A stretch of DNA of 5,322 bases, from positions 1 to 5,322 of the forward strand of contig CALNBM010000082.1 in NCBI GenBank assembly GCA_937874195.1. Reading direction: 5' to 3'. The DNA is from an uncultured Clostridia bacterium. Lineage in GTDB: Bacteria; Bacillota; Clostridia; Christensenellales; UBA1242. The notes below the pieces were generated by a model. The model did no database searches, had not been told where the DNA came from, and was given only the letters and a program-made list of their open reading frames with translations. Position 1 is the first letter of the stretch. Every line of letters begins with the position of its first letter. Of this stretch, positions 1-5,322 are shown piece after piece. A program made the translations under genes and the position numbers.

Positions 1-7
1 ATACCAT
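1..7 (-). CDS. 5' end of the next late gene (partial, two codons visible)
   Basis: Only the first codons of a possible gene are visible: an ATG at 7-5 followed by GTA and one more base. AGGAG lies at 14-10, only 2 bases before the ATG. That is shorter than the usual 5-9 bases, so the true start could be a little further downstream, outside the window. The gene would follow the fibre gene after a short gap in the same direction, as in a late-gene operon. Nothing can be said about the product. Confidence 0.4.
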
Positions 8-31
8 CTCTCCTATTTTAATATTTATAAA

Positions 32-2512
32 TTATTCTATACTGTTAATTTGTGCGCCTGTAAATGTACCACCGTTATCAGCGTAGAATGTTTTAATTCT
101 GTCAATATCAGTGGCATCAACATCTTGTGCAATTGTTAAGTTAATTAGTTTTACATTTTCAAATCTTGTGCCAGCGCCAGTTGTGGTTACATTGCCTAGT
201 GTTAAGGTTTTTAGGTTTGTGCAATTGTAAAAACCATAATCACCAATACTTGTAGCGTTTGGAAAAATTGCTGTGGCTAGACTTGAACATTCCTGAAAAG
301 CATAGTTTACAATAGTTATTACATTTGGAAGAGTTGCTGTGGTTAGGATTGTACAACTCTGAAAAGCACGGGAACCAATACTTGTAACGTTTGGAAAAAT
401 TACTGTGTTTAGGTTTGAACATCCATTAAAAGCATTGAATTCAAGACTTGTTGCGCTTGGAAAAATTGCTGTGGTTAAGTTTGGACAACTCCTAAAAGCA
501 TAGTTTACAAGACTTGTTGGGTAATTGCTTCCGCCATACACATCTATCATTTTATCCTTGTTTACGTTTGCACTAGTTCCAACCACAATACCATTTGAAA
601 AATTACCGCTAATAGTAATTAAATACATTCCTGCCTTTTCGTACAGATGAGTTGGGTTTGCTGTGCCTGTAATATCATCGCTTGTACCATCGCCCCATTC
701 AATTGTGTAATTTGGTGCACCAGTAGTTCCTGTTAGCAAAGTAAATGTATCGTTATCTGCTGGTGTTTTAATTACCAAATAGGTTTTGTCTGGGTCTTTT
801 AACGTGTTTGGAATAGCTGTTTGAATTGCATCCGTAACCGCCTTTTGACTCATTACTGCAGTTGTGCTTTGACCTGTGGTTTGTTGAATATCAATAGTCG
901 TGTCTATAATATTTAAATTTAGTTTAACTTGCTCTTGCTCATAAGTACTAAGTGTTTGTGCTGTTTTTTTCAAAACGACATTATCATTTGCTTTGGCATT
1001 CCACGCTGTTCGCTCAGCACTTGTAATATGCCGTGTGTTATCGTTGTTATGAGTGTTAAATTCAGTCTTAGTCGCTTGTTCATTGTTTGTAACAGAACCT
1101 AGCCCTAATTGTTCTTTTGTTACGCCATGTGGATTGTTAGTGTTGTTTTTGTGGTCGTTAAAGTCTGTATTATTTACTTTTGTATTTAAAGCAGTTTGTT
1201 GGGCTAAACTTATTGGCTTATTTATATCACTAGTATTGTCAACATTACTTAGTCCAACATCTTCTTTTTTTAATACAATATGACCTGTTCTGCCAGCAAC
1301 ACTTTGCACTGCATCTGTATTATCTACCTTTTCCCACTCATCGCCATTTGATATTATCCAATCGCCAACTTCAAATGTAATACCAAACTGCGCACCTGCA
1401 GTTTTAGTAACATAATAATGACCTTTCTCCTGTGGCGTAACTGTTAACTTGGGCGTATTAGTAGCAGCATTCCAAGTTCCCATATATTCAACCTGCCCTA
1501 TTATACTATCGGGAATATAATCCATTTCAATTTTATAATTGTGGTCGATTAAATCATTAACACCATCAGGCTTTGCGTTCAACTTATCATACAACTGTTC
1601 TTCGACATTAGAAAAACGATTATTTGTTATTTCTATTAGGTTATTAACTCTGACATCTACATATTGGCTATTATCAATAGCCTGCTCAGCCTTAACATCA
1701 GCATTTATTGCTTCCAAGTAAGCCATGTCCGCATAATCATAAGCCTCGTTTGCTCGGGTTATAGCAATGTTAGCATCGTCTTTCGCCTGGGTTGCAACAT
1801 ATTCAGCATTATCTGCTTTATGCTCGGCATTAATTGCTATGTCCTCTATCCCCTCTGCAGTAGTCTTTGCATCATTTGCAGTAGCGACCGCTTGACTAGA
1901 CTTATCATTAGCAGTATTAGCCTTTTCTAGCGCCTCATCTGCTTTAGAGTGCGTGTTGTCATAATCTAGTTGTAAGTCTTCCACTTGGCTGTGGAGTTGC
2001 TCAAACTCACTCGGCTCTATCTCTTCTTCTTCGTCCAATTTATCGCTTGGGTAAATATCCAAAGTTAATATAGGACTTGCCACAATTTCTTCTATGCGTG
2101 ATTTTTCATCGTCGGTTGTAAAATTAACCACATTGACAATCATTTCTAGTAGCCCGCCACCTATTGCTTCATGTTGGTTAACGGTTTCCCATAGTGTAAA
2201 CTCTTTAGGTAGTTTGCGTTGGTAAAGCCTGTGTGTAGTGCCGTGCATTTCATAATCTTTCACTGCTTTAAAATAATACTTTTTAGTTTGTAAGTTTTTC
2301 CCTACCACCGTGCGGATAATAGCACTTACCGCTACATAGTTACCTGTAATGATATCGTTTGTATCTATGTCGCGTACTTGGTCAACTAGTAATTCGTGCG
2401 GAACCGATATGTTAAACAACACATCGCCATAACTCCCGCGATATATTTTAAAATCGCTTTTAAAAGACTTTACTGTGCCATCTCGGCGCAAGACTAGTTC
2501 TAGTACTTCCAT
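32..2512 (-). CDS. Phage tail fibre / receptor-binding protein with BppU-like N-terminus, PKD-like domain and BspA-type LRR tip
   Basis: This 826-residue modular protein probably recognises the host surface. Residues 1-155 resemble the N-terminal attachment domains of Firmicute phage fibres (BppU_N-like; YRGSYGD, PKEFTLWE and ASPILTLDIYPS segments). An acidic linker (DEEEEIEPSE) leads into an Ala-rich heptad region at about 170-310, likely a trimeric coiled coil. Residues 343-432 form a widespread fibre module (YMGTWNAATNTP, VGDWIISNGDEWEKVDNTDA, VAGRTGHIVLKKEDVGLSNV). Residues 454-510 carry NNPHGVTKEQLGLGSV and ITSAERTAWNAKA shaft motifs, and 545-562 the GQSTTAVMSQKAVTDAI motif. Residues 577-640 look like a PKD beta-sandwich (WGDGT, then HLYEKAGMYLITISG). 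Residues 663-773 hold five 22-residue LRR_5/BspA repeats with Phe at 673, 695, 717, 739, 761 and Cys at 676, 698, 720, 742, 764. About 50 residues follow as a likely cap. I see no catalytic motif and no chaperone-type C-terminal domain. The ATG at 2512 is supported by AAGGAG 6 bases upstream. The fibre assignment is firm; the ligand is unknown. Confidence 0.88.
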   Translation of the reverse strand: MEVLELVLRRDGTVKSFKSDFKIYRGSYGDVLFNISVPHELLVDQVRDIDTNDIITGNYVAVSAIIRTVVGKNLQTKKYYFKAVKDYEMHGTTHRLYQRKLPKEFTLWETVNQHEAIGGGLLEMIVNVVNFTTDDEKSRIEEIVASPILTLDIYPSDKLDEEEEIEPSEFEQLHSQVEDLQLDYDNTHSKADEALEKANTANDKSSQAVATANDAKTTAEGIEDIAINAEHKADNAEYVATQAKDDANIAITRANEAYDYADMAYLEAINADVKAEQAIDNSQYVDVRVNNLIEITNNRFSNVEEQLYDKLNAKPDGVNDLIDHNYKIEMDYIPDSIIGQVEYMGTWNAATNTPKLTVTPQEKGHYYVTKTAGAQFGITFEVGDWIISNGDEWEKVDNTDAVQSVAGRTGHIVLKKEDVGLSNVDNTSDINKPISLAQQTALNTKVNNTDFNDHKNNTNNPHGVTKEQLGLGSVTNNEQATKTEFNTHNNDNTRHITSAERTAWNAKANDNVVLKKTAQTLSTYEQEQVKLNLNIIDTTIDIQQTTGQSTTAVMSQKAVTDAIQTAIPNTLKDPDKTYLVIKTPADNDTFTLLTGTTGAPNYTIEWGDGTSDDITGTANPTHLYEKAGMYLITISGNFSNGIVVGTSANVNKDKMIDVYGGSNYPTSLVNYAFRSCPNLTTAIFPSATSLEFNAFNGCSNLNTVIFPNVTSIGSRAFQSCTILTTATLPNVITIVNYAFQECSSLATAIFPNATSIGDYGFYNCTNLKTLTLGNVTTTGAGTRFENVKLINLTIAQDVDATDIDRIKTFYADNGGTFTGAQINSIE
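195..524 (-). repeat. Five-unit 66-bp tandem repeat encoding BspA-like LRRs
   Basis: On the plus strand the core GGAAAAATTGCTGTGGNTAR recurs at 261, 327, 393 and 459, exactly 66 bases apart, with few mismatches. A more divergent unit occupies 195-260. Each unit encodes one 22-residue leucine-rich repeat of the pattern AF..C..L..A.FPN.TSI. Similarity extends to synonymous positions, which suggests fairly recent tandem duplication or recombination between units rather than protein-level selection alone. Inter-unit differences affect many codon types. Confidence 0.85.
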
Positions 2513-2518
2513 TTACTT

Positions 2519-2524
2519 CTCCTT
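2519..2524 (-). promoter_or_regulatory. Ribosome binding site of the fibre gene
   Basis: AAGGAG lies 6 bases upstream of the ATG at 2512, within AAAAGGAGA. It is a near-perfect Shine-Dalgarno sequence and fixes the start. It sits 16 bases after the terminator T-run, so the fibre gene has a strong translation signal but almost no room for its own promoter. Confidence 0.85.
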
Positions 2525-2539
2525 TTATTTTTTTACAAC

Positions 2540-2565
2540 AAAAAAGCAAGTTTTTACACTTGCTT
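2540..2565 (-). terminator. Rho-independent terminator after the lipoprotein gene
   Basis: Read on the minus strand, AAGCAAGT (2565-2558), a 6-base loop GTAAAA, and ACTTGCTT (2551-2544) form a perfect 8-bp stem followed by TTTT (2543-2540), then GTTGT. The stem has only three G-C pairs and the T-run after it is short, so it may be leaky. On the plus strand the hairpin is followed by GGCTG rather than T's, so it is oriented for minus-strand transcription. It begins 29 bases past the lipoprotein stop codon and ends 27 bases before the fibre start. Confidence 0.75.
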
Positions 2566-2594
2566 GGCTGTGCTTTTATTGTTGCGATATTGCT

Positions 2595-2999
2595 TTATTT
2601 AATTCTTATAGTTCTCATTAATGAAAGGGATTTATCCTGTGAAGTAATAACTACAACAATATCTTTATTTAAATATTCATAAGAAACATTTATGTCAAAT
2701 AAAAATTTTGAATACAGCGCATTATACCTGCCCTTGTTAATATAATGTATATTCTCAGGTTCATTAGCCTCATGCCAATAAATCTTATATGGCATTTGAG
2801 AGTTTTCTACATTTATACCATAGTCGCTATTCCTAAAATCATCTACACCAATTATAAATCCTATACTTATATCATTATTATTTATATTTACTCTATAACC
2901 TAAAACAGATTCAGTATCAATTTTAGAACAACCATATAAAGAAACTGTTCCTATTAACACAAGCAACATTATTAATAAATAATTTTTAATTTTTTTCAT
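2595..2999 (-). CDS. Small phage-encoded lipoprotein, candidate moron / superinfection-exclusion protein
   Basis: The 134-residue product begins with a bacterial lipoprotein signal peptide: MKKIKN, a hydrophobic core LLIMLLVLIGTVS, then the lipobox L21-Y22-G23-C24. Tyr at -2 is less usual than Ala or Ser but tolerable. Signal peptidase II would leave a 111-residue mature protein anchored by lipidated Cys24 on the outer face of the cytoplasmic membrane. The mature part shows alternating hydrophobic stretches (ISIGFIIGV, KFLFDINVSYEYL, DIVVVITSQ, LMRTIRIK) that suggest a beta-rich fold. I recognise no named family and no catalytic motif. G+C is about 24% (98 of 405), below the fibre gene (about 37% in sampled rows). 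The gene has its own promoter, AAAGGA ribosome site and terminator. Known precedents for phage lipoproteins include Ltp of Streptococcus phage TP-J34 and Llp of T5, which block incoming phages; the same role here is inference. A cargo lipoprotein picked up from a host is the main alternative. Confidence 0.82.
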   Translation of the reverse strand: MKKIKNYLLIMLLVLIGTVSLYGCSKIDTESVLGYRVNINNNDISIGFIIGVDDFRNSDYGINVENSQMPYKIYWHEANEPENIHYINKGRYNALYSKFLFDINVSYEYLNKDIVVVITSQDKSLSLMRTIRIK

Positions 3000-3009
3000 T
3001 CCACTGTAA

Positions 3010-3015
3010 TCCTTT
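3010..3015 (-). promoter_or_regulatory. Ribosome binding site of the lipoprotein gene
   Basis: AAAGGA lies 10 bases upstream of the ATG at 2999. The spacing is slightly long but usable, and no other purine-rich site suits an alternative start. The ATG also gives a well-formed signal peptide directly, which supports this start. Confidence 0.65.
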
Positions 3016-3037
3016 AAAAAAGTTGATAATTTTAAAT

Positions 3038-3066
3038 ATTATATTCTTTTTTTATATAAATTGCAA
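3038..3066 (-). promoter_or_regulatory. Sigma-A (sigma-70) type promoter for the lipoprotein gene
   Basis: On the minus strand, TTGCAA (3066-3061; 4 of 6 to TTGACA) is followed after exactly 17 bases by a perfect TATAAT (3043-3038). Transcription would start near 3031, leaving a leader of about 32 bases before the ATG at 2999, with the ribosome site inside it. The -35 begins only 3 bases past the TAA of the upstream gene, so the promoter fills the intergenic gap. The region is very AT-rich, which raises the chance of a fortuitous -10, but the optimal spacing and location support a real promoter. Confidence 0.7.
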
Positions 3067-3069
3067 GAA

Positions 3070-5313
3070 TTATTCATATATAATTCGTAACCCATTTTGT
3101 AATTCTCTATTAATTTCATCAAATTCATGAAAGTTGTTTATATTTTCACATTCTATCATTTGAGCAAATATAAAATATTCAGGGTGTAAATAGTCAATTA
3201 TACTTCCCATACAATTTATGCTCATTCCTATTTTCTTTATAACTTTATCAAACTCTTCGTATTCCAAATTGGTTGAGTAATATTCTTCAATAATAATGCT
3301 ATAATCGTTGTCAAAACTACCGCTTGTTATTTTGTGTATTGTGTTTGGTAGAGCTTTAATATTCCCCATTTGCAAGCTAAACAATTTCTGATTTAATGCA
3401 ATATTATTATTAAATACATTTTGTGAAATTTGCAAACTCTCTTTTTGTAACTGAGTACTTGTTGCTGTTCCCGCCATACCCATTCCGCCACCAATAAGCC
3501 CCAAGACACCCATCATTGGATTTTTAAGTGAAAATCCAGCAAGCCCGCCTCCTATTCCCATCAATGAGGACAACATTGATAAATTAGCATTTTGATTAAT
3601 AGATTTAAGTTGAAAGTCATATTGCAACTGTTGGTTCATTGTTTGATTTGCAATTGATGATTGCTGGGCTTCTTCAACATTTTTATTACCTATTAAATAA
3701 TCACTCCAACCGCTACTTACTTGTGTGGCACTAAAATCGCCACCGAGCACGAGCATGTTGTCCCTTGCATCTTGCTGTGCATAAATCATTGTACTGTCTG
3801 CAACGGGTGTTACTTTATAGATTGGCTTATATGGATATAGTGTACCATTAACTTTAAACCTGAGCTTGTCTTGTGTGGTAAGAATATCAGGATTTAAAGT
3901 TGCCATACTACTGTTATTAGGACAAACTAATCTCATTTGCGAAAGATTAACACGTGATTTTCTGTTTCCTCTTGAATTCCAATCATCTAAACTGTAATCT
4001 ACAAACTGTTCAATATCTTGCGAGTTTAATAGATAGTATTCACCTACTTTTGTACTTGTATCAGAGCCAGCATAAATTGGATAAACAGTATCTATTAAAT
4101 TGTATATTGCATCTTCGTTAAATGGACACATTTGAATATCTATTATTTGACCTGATAAACTAGGTATATCTGCAGGAACACCAACTCCTGTCCCCATCAA
4201 TGCACTTGCTATCATTTGTCCGCTGTTTCCTTGTACAGTGGCTGAATAATTGGTTGTAATTCCAATCCCATTATCAAAAACCTTAAAAGCAAAAATATTG
4301 TATGAAAAAGCACCTGCTGTTGTTTGAATACTTGTTGCTGGAAACTGAGTGTAACATGCCTCATGAGAGGCAGGAGTGCTTGATAAGAAAAGTTGTTCAA
4401 TAGTATATTCATGGTATACTATGTTTCCCTCCACTATATTTTTATAGGCTGCATATCCATTATATTTTGTACCCCAGCTTTGTCCAGTTTTAGCAATGAA
4501 GGACTGTATGTCAGCTGTGTTATTTGAATCAATATTATAAGACACTGTTTTTTCGGTGTTTGTAAATATTAGTTTATAATATTGTGGACTTTCTTCTGTT
4601 CCTTTGTTAATTACGCATTCATAAGAAGAAGGATAAACATTGTTACCAGCACCACCAAACCCTCTCGTTTCTTTCATCCAACTCGGGATGTTAGACAAGT
4701 TTAAATTTAATTTATCACTTACGTATTCAGCATATCCACTAACAGAGTTTTTTACCATGTTTAATACATTTTGCGTTGGCGGAGAACTAACACCTGTTCC
4801 GCATGGATTTCCATTATCCGTAAAATTGTATCCACTCGCCCCAGTTGTACCATAATTTCCATTGCTATCAACACTTTTATAATAGTCATCAACAATATTA
4901 GTATGCCAGTAAGCACGTATATTAATATATCCGTTTTTATTTTGATTATCTATGCTGTCATAAAGACTTATTTTTGCAGGTATTGTTTCTGTTATAATCG
5001 GTGCATTGTTAAAACCAGGCATTCCACCTTGAACTTTCCAATATCCTTCTGGTATTGCAGAGCCAGCGTTATTTGCTATATTAAACGTTTTAACATATGC
5101 TAGCATTAAATTGCTGTTTATAAGCTTACTTCTTCTGCCTAATGTTAAGTTTCCACTTAGTCCCTCACTTTTATAAAATAATGGACTTGAACTGTTTAAA
5201 TAACCTCTTTCTATTTCACAGTATGCATTTGAAATACTGTTCCAGTTTTCCCTTATCACATCTCTTTTTAATTGGTGTACATAAACACTGGGTTCTACAT
5301 AATCTCGTTGCAT
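3070..5313 (-). CDS. phi29 gp9-like tail knob protein with membrane-penetrating loop
   Basis: This 747-residue protein is a likely distal tail knob of a short-tailed phage, forming the tube through which DNA leaves. The clearest evidence is C-terminal. Residues 539-546 (DYLIGNKN) match the start of the phi29 gp9 loop region (DYL..GNKN). Gln/Asn-rich arms (about 549-577 and 620-648) flank a Gly/Met-rich hydrophobic segment (about 578-618, LMGIGGGLAG and LGLIGGGMGMAG). This corresponds to the gp9 loop that forms a membrane pore. Residues 651-747 then follow the gp9 C-terminal layout: a KALPNTIHKITSGSFDND-type strand, a helical segment with a GMSIN stretch, and a final FAQMIECENIN...GLRIIYE resembling the gp9 ending FNYVQTKDC...GITLWH. 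Residues 1-530 are beta-rich and not recognisable in detail. The phi29 protein is 599 residues, so extra material is present. The frame stays open upstream through the window edge (W-F-V before the Met) and the 9 visible upstream bases hold no Shine-Dalgarno sequence, so the true start may be outside the window. The family comparison is from memory. Confidence 0.8.
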   Translation of the reverse strand: MQRDYVEPSVYVHQLKRDVIRENWNSISNAYCEIERGYLNSSSPLFYKSEGLSGNLTLGRRSKLINSNLMLAYVKTFNIANNAGSAIPEGYWKVQGGMPGFNNAPIITETIPAKISLYDSIDNQNKNGYINIRAYWHTNIVDDYYKSVDSNGNYGTTGASGYNFTDNGNPCGTGVSSPPTQNVLNMVKNSVSGYAEYVSDKLNLNLSNIPSWMKETRGFGGAGNNVYPSSYECVINKGTEESPQYYKLIFTNTEKTVSYNIDSNNTADIQSFIAKTGQSWGTKYNGYAAYKNIVEGNIVYHEYTIEQLFLSSTPASHEACYTQFPATSIQTTAGAFSYNIFAFKVFDNGIGITTNYSATVQGNSGQMIASALMGTGVGVPADIPSLSGQIIDIQMCPFNEDAIYNLIDTVYPIYAGSDTSTKVGEYYLLNSQDIEQFVDYSLDDWNSRGNRKSRVNLSQMRLVCPNNSSMATLNPDILTTQDKLRFKVNGTLYPYKPIYKVTPVADSTMIYAQQDARDNMLVLGGDFSATQVSSGWSDYLIGNKNVEEAQQSSIANQTMNQQLQYDFQLKSINQNANLSMLSSLMGIGGGLAGFSLKNPMMGVLGLIGGGMGMAGTATSTQLQKESLQISQNVFNNNIALNQKLFSLQMGNIKALPNTIHKITSGSFDNDYSIIIEEYYSTNLEYEEFDKVIKKIGMSINCMGSIIDYLHPEYFIFAQMIECENINNFHEFDEINRELQNGLRIIYE

Positions 5314-5322
5314 TACAAACCA

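Noticed and set aside
240..422. Minus-strand open frame giving a repeated peptide with KRYKYW motifs
   Set aside because: This is the 66-bp repeat array read out of frame inside the fibre gene; it has no ribosome site of its own.
195..524. Diversity-generating retroelement target in the fibre tip
   Set aside because: No reverse transcriptase or template repeat lies in the window, and differences between repeat units are not concentrated at adenine-rich (Asn AAY-type) codons. Tandem duplication explains the pattern. It could be revisited with the whole genome.
2513..2550. Promoter for the fibre gene using TTGCTT in the terminator stem as a -35
   Set aside because: At 16-18 bp spacing the candidate -10 falls in AAAAGG/TAAAAG, far from TATAAT and overlapping the ribosome site.
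3051..3060. Perfect palindrome TTTATATAAA in the promoter spacer as a repressor operator
   Set aside because: A 10-bp A/T-only palindrome in a very AT-rich gap is likely by chance, and there is no second copy nearby.
3000..3069. Terminator at the end of the knob gene
   Set aside because: TTCTT and AAGAA near 3069-3045 could pair, but the stem is only 5 bp with a long loop and no following T-run. The gap is better explained by the promoter.
4640..5103. Two overlapping plus-strand open frames (71 and 110 codons) opposite the knob gene
   Set aside because: They are antisense shadows of a well-supported gene and their Cys/Ile-rich translations are typical of a reversed AT-rich coding strand. 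The plus-strand frames at 1053-1283, 1539-1721 and 1664-1930 were rejected for the same reason.
1..5322. Alternative genetic code (TGA as Trp), as in Mycoplasma-type hosts
   Set aside because: Tryptophans I checked are TGG, the three full genes end in TAA, and none of them needs an in-frame TGA to be read through.

Overview
The window is part of the late (structural) region of a tailed-phage genome. All genes lie on the minus strand, so transcription runs from high to low coordinates. Base composition is low (about 24-38% G+C by hand count). The genes have AAGGAG-type ribosome sites, a sigma-A-like promoter, TAA stops and ordinary TGG tryptophan codons. The host is therefore probably a low-GC Gram-positive bacterium (Bacillota or a relative), and the BspA-like fibre tip hints at a gut Firmicute. 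The phage looks like a short-tailed, phi29-like podovirus, because the gene at 3070-5313 has the membrane-loop region and C-terminal signature of the phi29 gp9 tail-knob protein. This is a comparison from memory, not a search.

Layout in the direction of transcription: (1) 5313-3070, a tail knob whose reading frame is still open at the window edge. (2) 2999-2595, a small predicted lipoprotein with its own promoter (3038-3066), ribosome site and rho-independent terminator (2540-2565). (3) 2512-32, an 826-residue fibre or receptor-binding protein. It is built from a BppU-like attachment domain, a long coiled coil, a chain of fibre-shaft modules, a PKD-like beta-sandwich and a C-terminal stack of five 22-residue BspA-type leucine-rich repeats. 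(4) 7-1, the probable first codons of the next gene. No non-coding stretch exceeds about 82 bases; there are no tRNAs, CRISPR arrays or insertion sequences.

How the parts fit: the knob would form the end of the tail and pierce the host membrane. The fibre would attach by its N-terminus and present the PKD/LRR tip to a surface ligand. The lipoprotein is the odd one out. It is not an obvious virion part, is about 24% G+C, and is bracketed by its own promoter and terminator, the layout of a 'moron' gene. A phage-encoded lipoprotein between the injection and adsorption genes is a good candidate for superinfection exclusion or surface modification. That function is inference.
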